Below, piece by piece: positions 1 through 8,058 of a DNA stretch of 64,000 nt. The translations under genes and the position numbers were made by a program. The stretch comes from CAYNRG01 sp964399545. GTDB lineage: Bacteria; Bacillota_I; Bacilli_A; Erysipelotrichales; Erysipelotrichaceae. The stretch spans positions 1 through 64,000 of the forward strand of contig CAYNRG010000005.1 of the NCBI GenBank assembly GCA_964399545.1, read 5' to 3'. Each line of letters opens with the position of its first letter. Position 1 is the first letter of the stretch. The notes under the pieces were generated by a model. That model searched no databases. It had not been told where the DNA came from and saw only the letters and a list, made by a program, of their open reading frames with translations.

Positions 1-17
1 AGCACGTTGCCAGGTTG
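1..17 (+). rRNA. rrf: 3' end of 5S rRNA (partial)
   Basis: The first bases (AGCACGTTGCCAGG) resemble the conserved 3' end of bacterial 5S rRNA, which usually reads AGTAGGACG followed by a few bases and GCCAGG or GCCAAG. None of the three forward frames has a stop codon before the terminator at 21-48, which argues against this being the end of a protein gene. The window probably opens at the end of an rRNA operon. Only about 17 bases are visible, so the call rests on motif recall and on the hairpin that follows. Confidence 0.55.
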
Positions 18-20
18 TTT

Positions 21-48
21 GGATATCCGTATGGATATCCTTTTTTTT
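21..48 (+). terminator. Intrinsic terminator after the rRNA operon
   Basis: Two copies of the self-complementary octamer GGATATCC (21-28 and 33-40) form a perfect 8-bp stem around GTAT. Eight T residues (41-48) follow directly. This is a textbook Rho-independent terminator. Confidence 0.9.
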
Positions 49-73
49 AATTTCGATGATGAGATAAAAATGA

Positions 74-101
74 TTGAATTTTGAAAAATATAAAGTATAC
101 T
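74..101 (+). promoter_or_regulatory. Candidate promoter for the GNAT/tsa block
   Basis: TTGAAT (74-79) and TATACT (96-101) are separated by 16 bp. The predicted start site would fall almost on the ribosome binding site of the first gene, so a slightly different -10 (TATAAA, 89-94) is also possible. Confidence 0.4.
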
Positions 102-122
102 AAGACTAGGAGGAGTATGCTT

Positions 123-407
123 ATGTCGTATAAAATTAATTACAATTCAATTGAATACATAAAGGATGGAGAGATCTTGGGAATTGTCGAGTTTCCAGAG
201 CGCCGGAATTCAGTTGTGGATATTAATCATACTTTTGTTAGCGAGCGATTAAGAGGTTTAGGAATTGCATCAAAATTAATGGAAATGGCTGCAGAAGAGT
301 TAAGGAAAACGAATCGAAAAGCGATTGTAACTTGTAGTTATGCAAGACGATGGTTTGATGATCACACTGAATATGCCGAGCTCCTAAGTAATAGAGAAAT
401 CGATTAA
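123..407 (+). CDS. Small GNAT-fold N-acetyltransferase, YjdJ/COG2388 type
   Basis: This is a 94-residue protein if it starts at the ATG at 123, which lies 9 bases after AGGAGG (108-113). An ATG at 117 is too close to that site. It consists almost entirely of the short GNAT core. The acetyl-CoA-binding stretch RLRGLGIASKLMEMAAEELR sits in the middle, followed by a conserved IVTCSYARRWF segment near the end. Full-size GNAT enzymes have about 150 residues, and this short class is a recognised family of unknown substrate. The gene stands alone, between the rRNA terminator and its own terminator. The family call is good, but the substrate cannot be inferred. Confidence 0.8.
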   Translation: MSYKINYNSIEYIKDGEILGIVEFPERRNSVVDINHTFVSERLRGLGIASKLMEMAAEELRKTNRKAIVTCSYARRWFDDHTEYAELLSNREID

Positions 408-424
408 TCATTTCTCTATTTTTA
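390..424 (+). terminator. Terminator after the GNAT gene
   Basis: The arms AATAGAGAAAT (390-400) and ATTTCTCTATT (410-420) form an 11-bp perfect stem whose loop holds the stop codon. A short T run follows. The hairpin overlaps the end of the gene. Confidence 0.75.
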
Positions 425-456
425 TTGAAGTAATAGAAAAGTTAATGAGGGAAAAT

Positions 457-909
457 ATGGAAATAACAAGAAGAACAAGTAATGAAATAGAAACCAAAAA
501 ATTAGGTGAAATTTTAGGGAATAGAGCGACCGAAGGGATGGTTTTTACCTTAACAGGAGATTTAGGTGCTGGAAAAACTACATTGAGTAAAGGGATTGCT
601 AAAGGATTAGGAGTGCAGAAAACAGTCACAAGTCCAACTTTTACAATTTGTAAAATTTATCAAGGAAGAATGCCGTTATATCATTTTGATGCTTATCGGT
701 TAGAAGGTTCCTCTGATGATTTAGGATTTGATGAGATGATTGAGGGTGATGGGTTATCTTTAGTAGAATGGCCTGAATATATGAGAGAGCTTTTGCCTGA
801 GGAAATACTTGAAATCAAAATTAGCTTACTGGAAAATGGTGATCGATTATTTTCTTTTAGAGCTAAGGGAAGTCGATATGAGAATTTATTAAAGGAGGTT
901 TTAAGATGA
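457..909 (+). CDS. tsaE: tRNA t6A biosynthesis ATPase TsaE
   Basis: TsaE is the P-loop ATPase that works with TsaB and TsaD to make N6-threonylcarbamoyladenosine at position 37 of ANN-decoding tRNAs in the cytoplasm. The 150-residue protein has Walker A GDLGAGKTT (about residues 34-42) and the family motifs VTSPTFTI, LYHFDAYRL and LVEWPEY. The ATG at 457 is preferred over the one at 445 because GAGGG (447-451) then serves as the ribosome binding site. Its last four bases overlap tsaB (ATGA), so the two genes are probably translationally coupled. It is the first gene of a tsaE-tsaB-rimI-tsaD cluster, the order known in Bacillus (ydiB-C-D-E). Confidence 0.95.
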   Translation: MEITRRTSNEIETKKLGEILGNRATEGMVFTLTGDLGAGKTTLSKGIAKGLGVQKTVTSPTFTICKIYQGRMPLYHFDAYRLEGSSDDLGFDEMIEGDGLSLVEWPEYMRELLPEEILEIKISLLENGDRLFSFRAKGSRYENLLKEVLR

Positions 910-1505
910 TTACCTTATGTATGGATACAAGCCATCAATTTTTGGTGTTGGCAATTCTTGAAGATGATAAAGTTCTTGCTTCAGTTTCAGAGATTTGCTT
1001 AAAGAAACAATCAGAGTTTATTTTTCCAAGATTGATATCCTTATTTGATAAGGTTCATTTAACTCCTGAAGATGTTAATCAAGTTGTTATTACAAAAGGA
1101 CCAGGGAGTTATACAGGAATACGAATCGCAATGACGATTGCAAAAGTATTTTGTTCAAGAAAAGAAATTCCTTTATATACATTATCAAGTTTGCAATTAA
1201 TTGCAGGAAAAATGGCGAACTGTCGCGTTCTTTTAGATGCACGAAGTGGCCGAGCATATACGGGTTTATATCATCACGGTATCCTTGAAGGCGATATTCA
1301 AGTTTCTACATTAGAAGAAATCCAAGTTTTGTTGAAGGAAAACGAAATTTTATTGGGAGATGGTCATCTTTTGGGAAGAGAGGATTATTATCCAGATATG
1401 CCTAGTTCTTTTTTAGCATTAAAAGATCAATGGGAAAAAGTAGAACATATTCATACATTAACTCCAGAATATTTGAAAAAATCTGAAGATTATCTGGTAA
1501 AATAA
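906..1505 (+). CDS. tsaB: tRNA t6A biosynthesis scaffold protein TsaB
   Basis: TsaB is the catalytically inactive ASKHA-fold partner that dimerises with TsaD for t6A synthesis. At 199 residues it shows the N-terminal MDTSHQFL segment, the characteristic GPGSYTGIRIAMT motif near residues 60-75, and LLDARSGRAYTGLY. TsaB is typically 200-230 residues, so this is a compact but complete form. It starts inside the tsaE stop (ATGA overlap) behind a strong AAAGGAGG site (892-899), and rimI begins one base after its stop. Confidence 0.93.
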   Translation: MITLCMDTSHQFLVLAILEDDKVLASVSEICLKKQSEFIFPRLISLFDKVHLTPEDVNQVVITKGPGSYTGIRIAMTIAKVFCSRKEIPLYTLSSLQLIAGKMANCRVLLDARSGRAYTGLYHHGILEGDIQVSTLEEIQVLLKENEILLGDGHLLGREDYYPDMPSSFLALKDQWEKVEHIHTLTPEYLKKSEDYLVK

Positions 1506-1506
1506 G

Positions 1507-1974
1507 ATGATAAGGAAAATGTTGGTGGCAGATTTAGATCAATTAATTCAGCTGGAAGAAACTCTGTTTAAGGTACCATGGAAAAAAGTAGATTATCAAA
1601 GAGAGTTAGAAGAGAACGAATTTGCTCATTATTACGTAGTTGAAGAGAATGAGGAATTAGTGGCGTATTGTGGATTTTGGTGTTTATATGATCAAGCGCA
1701 GATTACAACGATTGGAACAAAGAGAGATTATCAAGGACAAGGGTTTGCTTCACAATTGCTGAAAAAGGTAGAAGAAATCTCAAAAGAGGAAGGTTGTGAA
1801 ATTTGCTCTTTAGAGGTTCGAAGAAGCAATGAAAAAGCTCAAAATCTTTATAAAAAATTTGGATATAGCCAAGTGGCGATTCGAAAAAGTTATTATAGTG
1901 ATAATCATGAAGATGCTTTCTTAATGATGAAAGCAATTGGAGGGAATAATGAGTCAAATAATTTTAGCGATTGA
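1507..1974 (+). CDS. rimI: RimI-type N-alpha-acetyltransferase
   Basis: This is a GNAT acetyltransferase of the RimI family, which in model bacteria acetylates the N-terminal alanine of ribosomal protein S18. The 155-residue protein has the family signature RDYQGQGFASQLLKKVEE (acetyl-CoA pyrophosphate loop), the LEVRRSNEKAQNLYKKFGY segment and a final YYSDNHEDAFLM motif. It starts one base after the tsaB stop, and its 3' end overlaps tsaD by 26 bases, so the four genes form one transcription unit. RimI is commonly clustered with tsaB and tsaD. The target is assumed from the family. Confidence 0.9.
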   Translation: MIRKMLVADLDQLIQLEETLFKVPWKKVDYQRELEENEFAHYYVVEENEELVAYCGFWCLYDQAQITTIGTKRDYQGQGFASQLLKKVEEISKEEGCEICSLEVRRSNEKAQNLYKKFGYSQVAIRKSYYSDNHEDAFLMMKAIGGNNESNNFSD

Positions 1975-2953
1975 AACAAGTTGTGATGAAACAGCATGTG
2001 CTATTGTAAAGGATGGGAAAGAAATCTTATCAAATATAGTTTCATCTCAAATCGAAGTACATAAAAAATTTGGAGGTGTAATGCCCGAAGTAGCATCTCG
2101 ATTACATGTTGGGCAAGTTTCTCTAGTTATTGATGAGGCATTAGAAAAAGCCGGAATTAATATGGAACAAGTAGATGCGATTGCTTTTACAAGAGGACCT
2201 GGATTAGTAGGATCTTTACACGTGGGAGTTCAAGCAGCTAAAACTTTGGCGTGGATGTATAAGAAACCGTTACTTCCCATCCACCATATTATAGGGCATA
2301 TTTATGCGAATATATTTGTAGATGATCTTAGTTTTCCGCTATTGGCCTTGGTAGTTTCAGGCGGACATACGGAACTAGTTTATATGGAAGATGAGTGGAA
2401 ATTTGAAATTATTGGTACGACACAGGATGATGCAATAGGAGAAGCCTATGATAAGGTAGCACGTGTTTTAGGCTTGCCTTATCCAGGAGGACCTGCGATA
2501 GATCAACTTGCCAAAGGCGGAGTGCCTGCTTATAGTCTCCCTCATCCAAAGACTGAAGGGCCTTTTGACTTTTCATTTTCTGGATTGAAATCTGCAGTTT
2601 TGCAATTAATTCAGAGAGAAGAAAAACAAGGCAGAGAGATTAATCGAGAAAATTTAGCGGCAAGCTTTCAAGAAACTGCTTTAACAACGCTATTAGAAAA
2701 GACAATGAAAGCAGTTGAAACATATAAGCCCAAGCAGCTTGTTTTAGCTGGAGGGGTTGCAGCTAATTCTCGTCTTCGAATAAGAATACAAGAATTAATG
2801 ATAGACCAGACTGAGGTACGCTGTACCATTCCACCACTTTGGTGTTGTACGGATAATGCAGCAATGATCGGTGCTGCCGGAAGTGTGGCATATCGCTATC
2901 AAAAGTTTGGAGAGTTTACAATTGGCGCAATTCCTTCCATGGAAATGGACTAA
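1949..2953 (+). CDS. tsaD: tRNA N6-adenosine threonylcarbamoyltransferase TsaD
   Basis: TsaD (Kae1/Gcp) is the catalytic subunit that transfers the threonylcarbamoyl group to A37 of tRNA. With the ATG at 1949, six bases after GGAGGG, it is 334 residues, the usual length. Visible motifs are AIETSCDETACAIV at the N-terminus, the metal-binding HHIIGHIYAN segment, VSGGHTELV, FSFSGLKSAV and GGVAANSRLR near the ATP site. An earlier in-frame start at 1937 lacks a ribosome binding site. It closes the tsa cluster. A short spacer with a promoter follows, leading to rex. Confidence 0.97.
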   Translation: MSQIILAIETSCDETACAIVKDGKEILSNIVSSQIEVHKKFGGVMPEVASRLHVGQVSLVIDEALEKAGINMEQVDAIAFTRGPGLVGSLHVGVQAAKTLAWMYKKPLLPIHHIIGHIYANIFVDDLSFPLLALVVSGGHTELVYMEDEWKFEIIGTTQDDAIGEAYDKVARVLGLPYPGGPAIDQLAKGGVPAYSLPHPKTEGPFDFSFSGLKSAVLQLIQREEKQGREINRENLAASFQETALTTLLEKTMKAVETYKPKQLVLAGGVAANSRLRIRIQELMIDQTEVRCTIPPLWCCTDNAAMIGAAGSVAYRYQKFGEFTIGAIPSMEMD

Positions 2954-2984
2954 GAGGAAAGTGAATTTTCATAAAAAATAGAAC

Positions 2985-3013
2985 TTTCACAATATGAGGA
3001 ACTATGCTATAAT
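2985..3013 (+). promoter_or_regulatory. Promoter of rex (extended -10)
   Basis: A consensus TATAAT (3008-3013) is preceded by TG at 3005-3006, an extended -10 element. TTTCAC (2985-2990) lies exactly 17 bp upstream as a weak -35. The -35 overlaps TTCACAA, which resembles half of a Rex operator. A GTGAA arm at 2961-2965 is too far away for a standard Rex site, so autoregulation is only a suggestion. Confidence 0.6.
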
Positions 3014-3041
3014 CATAGAAAAGAACAAAGAGGTGAGAGGA

Positions 3042-3686
3042 ATGGAAAAAAATCAAGTTGTTCCAAAAGCAACATTACAAAGATATCCAGTTTACTTGAA
3101 GGCATTACGTAAAATTCAAGAAGAAGGAATCGATAGAATTATGTCAAAAGATTTATCAACCTATGTATCTATTAAGTCAACAACAATCCGCAGAGATTTC
3201 TCTTTTTTAGGAAGTTTAGGAAGACAAGGCTATGGTTATGATGTTGATCGGTTGATTGAGACATTTAGCCAAGAACTAGGTATTGGCTATGATGAGAAAA
3301 TAATTTTGATTGGTGCAGGAAATCTGGGAAAAGCTTTACTGAATTATAATCGTTGGCAAAATGTTGTTGGAGAAATTGTATGTGCTTTCGACATTCACCC
3401 CGAAAAAGTTCGAGGTGCAAGTGTTCCTGTGTATGAGATGAAGGATCTAAAATCAAAGAAACCAAAAGAATGTAGTATTGCAATTCTATGTGTTTCACAA
3501 GATATTCAAAACACGGTAGATTTATTAATCAATGCAGGAATTAGTGGAATTGTTGATTTTACCCACGAACACTTTCAAGTACCTGCAGGCATTCATGTAA
3601 GAAGGGTAGACATTGTATCGAGTATTCAAGAATTGGTTTTTCAAACTAATTCAACAAAAAGGCGTAGAAAAAAGAACACAAAATAA
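3042..3686 (+). CDS. rex: Redox-sensing transcriptional repressor Rex
   Basis: Rex senses the NADH/NAD+ ratio and represses fermentative and respiratory genes when NAD+ is high. The 214-residue protein (ATG at 3042 behind GAGGTGAGAGG) has an N-terminal winged helix (residues about 10-75), including the motif SIKSTTIRRDFSFLGSLGRQ. The Rossmann NADH-binding domain begins with IGAGNLGKALL near residue 90. Length and motifs match the family. A basic tail (KRRRKKN) ends the protein. Candidate targets in this window are fermentation and electron-transfer genes such as rnf, but I found no clear TTGTGAA-N6-TTCACAA operator in front of them. Confidence 0.95.
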   Translation: MEKNQVVPKATLQRYPVYLKALRKIQEEGIDRIMSKDLSTYVSIKSTTIRRDFSFLGSLGRQGYGYDVDRLIETFSQELGIGYDEKIILIGAGNLGKALLNYNRWQNVVGEIVCAFDIHPEKVRGASVPVYEMKDLKSKKPKECSIAILCVSQDIQNTVDLLINAGISGIVDFTHEHFQVPAGIHVRRVDIVSSIQELVFQTNSTKRRRKKNTK

Positions 3687-3687
3687 A

Positions 3688-3875
3688 AGCTAGATAGAGA
3701 GCTTGGGTGGGTGGAAACCGAGCAGTGGATATTTTAAAGTGGAACACTTTTGGAGCTAGGTTGAAGAAATAAAGTAGGCAACCTCGTGAGCAGCGTTAAT
3801 GCAAAAAGGCACAAAAGGTGTGAAGAAGGATGGTACCACGTTTATTGACGTTCCGACAAGAGGAACGTTTTTATT
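3688..3875 (+). ncRNA. T-box riboswitch leader (asparagine) of asnS
   Basis: This is a classic T-box leader. It contains the AGAGAG...GGTGGAAACCGAGC stem I region, a candidate specifier codon AAC (3743-3745, in GGAACAC) and the T-box bulge TGGTACCACG (3831-3840). A terminator hairpin, ACGTTCC/GGAACGT (3848-3854/3862-3868), ends in a T run. Uncharged tRNA-Asn should stabilise the antiterminator and allow transcription of asnS. The AAC specifier agrees with the downstream gene. The exact 5' end is uncertain. Confidence 0.88.
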
Positions 3876-3897
3876 TTATAGAAAAGAGGAGAAGAAG

Positions 3898-5280
3898 ATG
3901 TTAGTATTTATGACAGTGAGAGAGATGTATGATTTAGTTGTTTCTGGTGAAAAATTAGAGATAGATCAAGTAGAATATGTTCAATTGGAAGGTTGGGTTA
4001 GAACAAACCGAAATAACGGAGCAGTAGGCTTTATTGAGTTAAATGATGGAACTTATTTTAAAAATTGCCAATTAGTATATACAGAAACATTAGAAAAATT
4101 TTATGAAATTGCAAAGTATTTAACAGGAACAGCAATTTCGGTAACAGGTAAATTTACTTTGACCCCTGATGCAAAACAACCTTTTGAAATTCAGGTTACG
4201 GAGATTAAATTGGAAGGAGCGTGTGATCCTAGCTATCCCCTTCAAAAAAAGAGACATTCTTTTGAGTATTTGAGAGAGATTGGGCACCTTCGTCCACGAA
4301 GTAATACATTTAGTGCTGTGTTTCGTGTGAGATCTGCATTAGCAATGGCGATTCATGAATTTTTTCAAAATCAAGGATTCGTATATGTTCATTCTCCAAT
4401 TGTGACGGGGAATGATGCTGAAGGTGCAGGAGAGTCTTTTGTTGTAACGACCAGAGATGACGCAAATTATGAGGAAGACTTTTTTGGTAAAAAAGCAAGT
4501 TTAACTGTTTCAGGACAGTTGCAAGCAGAAGCCTTTGCTCTAGCCTTTAGAGATGTGTATACCTTTGGACCAGTGTTTAGAGCTGAAAATTCAAATACCA
4601 CAACGCATGCTAGTGAATTTTGGATGATTGAGCCAGAGATGGCTTTTGCAGATTTAGAAGATGACATGAATTTGATTGAGGATATGGTGAAATCATGCAT
4701 TGACTATGTCTATGAAAACTGTGAAGAAGAAATGAAGTTTTTTAACCAATTCATTGATCAAGGATTAAATGAAAGATTAAACAAGGTTCGCCAATCCACA
4801 TTTAAAAGAATGACCTATACAGAGGCAATTGAGCATTTGGAAAAAGCTGATGTAAAATTTGAAAATAAAGTGGAATGGGGAGTTGATTTAAATACAGAAC
4901 ATGAACGATATATTTGTGAACAAGTAAGTAATGGTCCGGTATTCCTTGTGGATTATCCAAAGGATATTAAAGCCTTTTATATGAGAATGAATGATGATGG
5001 AAAAACAGTCGCAGCTTGTGATTTATTGGTGCCACAAGTTGGAGAACTTGTTGGAGGATCACAACGAGAAGAACGGTTAGAAATTCTTGAAAAGAGAATG
5101 GAAGACATGGGTATTCATAAAGAAGAAATGGAATGGTACTTAGATCTTCGTCGTTATGGAGGATGTAAGCATGCAGGATTTGGGCTTGGATTTGAAAGAA
5201 TGCTAATGTACCTTACAGGAATGAAAAATATTCGTGATGTTGTTCCGTTTGCTAGAACACCAAAGAACTTAACATTCTAA
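3898..5280 (+). CDS. asnS: Asparaginyl-tRNA synthetase
   Basis: This class IIb aminoacyl-tRNA synthetase charges tRNA-Asn with asparagine. With the ATG at 3898, seven bases after GAGGA, the protein is 460 residues, normal for AsnRS. An earlier in-frame ATG lies inside the T-box leader and is rejected. The N-terminal OB-fold anticodon-binding domain contains VQLEGWVRTNRNNGAVGFIEL. The catalytic domain follows, with motif 2 around FGPVFRAENSNTTTHASEFWM and motif 3 GFGLGFERMLMYLTG. EFWMIEPEMAF and the FRAENS signature support Asn rather than Asp specificity, as does the AAC T-box. licD follows after 22 bases. Confidence 0.96.
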   Translation: MLVFMTVREMYDLVVSGEKLEIDQVEYVQLEGWVRTNRNNGAVGFIELNDGTYFKNCQLVYTETLEKFYEIAKYLTGTAISVTGKFTLTPDAKQPFEIQVTEIKLEGACDPSYPLQKKRHSFEYLREIGHLRPRSNTFSAVFRVRSALAMAIHEFFQNQGFVYVHSPIVTGNDAEGAGESFVVTTRDDANYEEDFFGKKASLTVSGQLQAEAFALAFRDVYTFGPVFRAENSNTTTHASEFWMIEPEMAFADLEDDMNLIEDMVKSCIDYVYENCEEEMKFFNQFIDQGLNERLNKVRQSTFKRMTYTEAIEHLEKADVKFENKVEWGVDLNTEHERYICEQVSNGPVFLVDYPKDIKAFYMRMNDDGKTVAACDLLVPQVGELVGGSQREERLEILEKRMEDMGIHKEEMEWYLDLRRYGGCKHAGFGLGFERMLMYLTGMKNIRDVVPFARTPKNLTF

Positions 5281-5302
5281 AAAAATAGAAAGAAGGTATT
5301 TT

Positions 5303-6115
5303 ATGGAAAAGTATGTCTTGAAAGTAAAAGAGGATGGAACTGAGATTACAGTTAGTGACGTTCATCATGTGCTTTTGGAAATGCTAAAAGATATTGATGA
5401 AATTTGCAGAAGAAACGCTATTCCTTATTTTCTAAATGGCGGATCTGCTTTAGGAGCTGTTCGCCATGAAGGGTTTATTCCTTGGGATGATGATGCAGAT
5501 ATTGCGATGATGTTAGATGATTATAAAAGATTTATTAAAGTATTAAAAAAAGAATTACCAGAAAAATATACTTTTCAGTGCTTTGAAACAGATAAGAGAT
5601 ATAATGTTTTAATTCCTGCAATGAAAATACGAAAAAAAGGAACTATGATTAAAGAGGTAAATACATTACTTCCGAATCGTTGCGATGACTCGGATGGTTT
5701 ATTCGTGGATGTGTTTGTATATGATTATTGTACAAAAAATAAATGGATTGATCTTCCGTTTCGTTTACTCAATCAAGCGTTAATGCCCTTTTTAGTTGGG
5801 CTAGATTGTCTTCGTATTAATCCAGTATTTTTAAAACGCTGGTTTTTATCGAATGCGAGAGTGTATGGACAAATAAATAAAAACTCTCCTTATATTGGAT
5901 TTGACTTAACGTGGACCTTTAAAAATCCACTAAAACCATTTATCTTTAAAAAAGAGGATATTTATCCGGTAAAGTACGTCAAATTTGAAGATACTACTTT
6001 ACCAATTGCAGCACATTACCATGAGTATCTGTGCACTGCGATTGCTCCAAGCTATATGACTCCTCCACCTAAAGAAAAACAAGCTCCTAAGCACATTAAA
6101 GAAATACAACTATAG
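5303..6115 (+). CDS. LicD-family phosphotransferase
   Basis: This 270-residue protein belongs to the LicD/fukutin-type nucleotidyltransferase-like family, whose members attach phosphocholine or similar groups to surface glycans and teichoic acids. The diagnostic stretch GGSALGAVRHEGFIPWDDD spans residues 46-64 and supplies the DxD-type metal-binding acidic residues, followed by DIAMMLDDYKRF. No signal peptide is visible, as expected for a cytoplasmic or membrane-associated enzyme. It lies between asnS and the ABC-F gene with short spacers and no choline kinase or cytidylyltransferase nearby, so the group it transfers is unknown. Confidence 0.85.
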   Translation: MEKYVLKVKEDGTEITVSDVHHVLLEMLKDIDEICRRNAIPYFLNGGSALGAVRHEGFIPWDDDADIAMMLDDYKRFIKVLKKELPEKYTFQCFETDKRYNVLIPAMKIRKKGTMIKEVNTLLPNRCDDSDGLFVDVFVYDYCTKNKWIDLPFRLLNQALMPFLVGLDCLRINPVFLKRWFLSNARVYGQINKNSPYIGFDLTWTFKNPLKPFIFKKEDIYPVKYVKFEDTTLPIAAHYHEYLCTAIAPSYMTPPPKEKQAPKHIKEIQL

Positions 6116-6129
6116 TATAGGAGGTGACT

Positions 6130-7989
6130 ATGTTATACCAATTAAATAAAGGAACAAAATACTTTGGTGTACATACTATTTTTGAAAATGCACAATTTGA
6201 AATAAAGAGTACAGAAAAGATTGCTCTTGTAGGTAGGAATGGTAGTGGAAAATCAACGCTATTAAAATGTATTACCGGAGAGTTGAATTTAGATGAAGGA
6301 GATATTCATAAGGTAAATGGACTGTCTATTGGGTATTTGTCACAGACAACATTTGATGATGAAACAGCTACTGTCCAAGAAGAAATGAATAGAGTCTTTC
6401 ATCCAATCTTTGAATGTAAAAATCACTTGGACCATATTGCGAAGCAAATGGAAACAGATTATAGTGAAAAAACACTAGAAAAATATGCAGAGCTACAGGA
6501 AAAATATGAACGAATGAATGGGTATAATATTCAATCAGAATTATTAAGTGTTTTCACAAAATTCGGGTTTAAGAAAGAAGACTTAAGTCGGGCGATTTCA
6601 TCTTTTTCAGGTGGGCAACGTACAAGAATTGCTTTTGTTCGACTGCTGTTGAGTAAGCCCGATGTCTTGCTGTTAGATGAACCGACAAATCACTTGGACT
6701 TAGAAACTATTGAGTGGTTGGAAGGATATTTGAAGCGATATGAAAAAGCTATTGTCCTTGTTAGTCATGACCGAATGTTTTTGGATGCAATAGCAGAGGT
6801 GACTTACGAAATAGAGTATGGCCAACTTAAAAAATACATGGGAAACTATTCCTCTTTTCTGGAGCAGAAGAAAAAAGATCAAGAACGTCAAGAAAGAGCT
6901 TATGTACGCCAACAGAAAGAGGTTGAGCGACTAGAAACATTAATAGAAAAATTCCGCTATAAAAAAGATAAGGCTGGATTTGCTCAGTCGAAGATAAAGT
7001 ATTTGGAAAGAATGGAGAAGGTAGAAAAGGTAAAGTCTAGCGATACAAAGACTTTTCACGCAAAGTTTAATCCAAAAACAAAAGGAGGCAAGCAAGTCTT
7101 GACCTTAGATGATTTGGTTGTGGGTTATGATAAGCCATTAGCGCAAATTAATTTGGATATTTTATCAGGACAAAGAATTGCTGTTATGGGGGCAAATGGA
7201 ACAGGGAAATCAACTTTGCTAAAAACTATTGTCGGGAAAGTAAATGCATTGTCTGGAAATTTTTTGCTAGGACATCAAATTGAAGTGGGATATTTTGATC
7301 AGCAGCTTGCTCAATTTACGAGTGCTAAAACTGTTTTAGAAGAAGTCTGGGATGAACATCCTGAAGTTGATCGCACGACGATTCGCTCAGTATTAGGAAG
7401 TTTTCTTTTTACCGCAGATGATGTTTTTAAAACGGTAGATGTTTTATCTGGTGGTGAAAAGGTTCGTTTAGCTTTTGTTAAGTTACTTTTGGAAAGACCC
7501 AATTTTTTAATTTTAGATGAACCAACAAATCACTTGGATATTATTGGCTGTGAGGCCTTGGAAGAGTCATTGAAGGAATATAAAGGAACCCTCCTTTTTG
7601 TTTCTCATGATAGATACTTCATAAAAAAATTAGCAACTTCTGTTTTATTTTTAAATGGAAAGGACGCGCAGTTTTATCCGTATGGCTATCAGCAATATAC
7701 TGAAGGAGAATCAAAGCGACAAGATGAATCTAACTTGTTAGTAAAGAAGCCTGCGGCAGAAGATAAACCACAAATTAAGAAAATCAATATTCCAAGAGAA
7801 TTAAAAAGGTTAGAAAAGAAGATTGAAAAGAAAGAAGAAGAGTTAGAAAGTCAAAGAGAGAAGAGATTTGATCCAGACTTTTACCATGATTATAAGAAAA
7901 TGAAAGAACTAGATGATGAAATTGATGAAATTCATAATGAAATTAATCATTTGATGAAGGAATGGGAAGAATTGAGCAACCTGATATAA
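6130..7989 (+). CDS. ABC-F family ATPase, YdiF-like
   Basis: ABC-F proteins are soluble twin ABC ATPases that act on the ribosome rather than in transport. The 619-residue product (ATG at 6130, five bases after AGGAGG) has ABC1 with Walker A GRNGSGKST (about 35-43), signature FSGGQRTRIAF and LLLDEPTNHLD. A charged interdomain linker (about 240-320) leads to ABC2 with GANGTGKST, LSGGEKVRLAF and LILDEPTNHLD. The C-terminus (about 545-615) is a lysine/glutamate-rich coiled coil. No membrane segment is present. Its place near tsaD and rex mirrors Bacillus ydiF. A role in antibiotic resistance cannot be claimed from sequence alone. Confidence 0.9.
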   Translation: MLYQLNKGTKYFGVHTIFENAQFEIKSTEKIALVGRNGSGKSTLLKCITGELNLDEGDIHKVNGLSIGYLSQTTFDDETATVQEEMNRVFHPIFECKNHLDHIAKQMETDYSEKTLEKYAELQEKYERMNGYNIQSELLSVFTKFGFKKEDLSRAISSFSGGQRTRIAFVRLLLSKPDVLLLDEPTNHLDLETIEWLEGYLKRYEKAIVLVSHDRMFLDAIAEVTYEIEYGQLKKYMGNYSSFLEQKKKDQERQERAYVRQQKEVERLETLIEKFRYKKDKAGFAQSKIKYLERMEKVEKVKSSDTKTFHAKFNPKTKGGKQVLTLDDLVVGYDKPLAQINLDILSGQRIAVMGANGTGKSTLLKTIVGKVNALSGNFLLGHQIEVGYFDQQLAQFTSAKTVLEEVWDEHPEVDRTTIRSVLGSFLFTADDVFKTVDVLSGGEKVRLAFVKLLLERPNFLILDEPTNHLDIIGCEALEESLKEYKGTLLFVSHDRYFIKKLATSVLFLNGKDAQFYPYGYQQYTEGESKRQDESNLLVKKPAAEDKPQIKKINIPRELKRLEKKIEKKEEELESQREKRFDPDFYHDYKKMKELDDEIDEIHNEINHLMKEWEELSNLI

Positions 7990-7994
7990 AGGTG

Positions 7995-8023
7995 TTTAAT
8001 TCTTCTCTTCTTTGTTGTATAAT
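7995..8023 (+). promoter_or_regulatory. Candidate promoter of the phosphofructokinase gene
   Basis: A perfect TATAAT (8018-8023) lies 36 bp upstream of the start codon. The matching -35 position holds TTTAAT with 17-bp spacing, which is weak. Confidence 0.5.
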
Positions 8024-8058
8024 GATTTTGGACTAAAACAAGAGGAGGATATGAGAAA

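Noticed and set aside
2961..2992. Possible Rex operator upstream of rex (GTGAA ... TTCACAA)
   Set aside because: The arms are 20 bp apart, whereas Rex sites have a 6-bp centre. Only one half-site near the -35 resembles the consensus, so I do not call an operator.
3799..3897. Upstream in-frame start that would lengthen AsnRS by 33 residues
   Set aside because: It lies inside the T-box and its terminator and has no ribosome binding site. The ATG at 3898 has a good site and gives the normal length.
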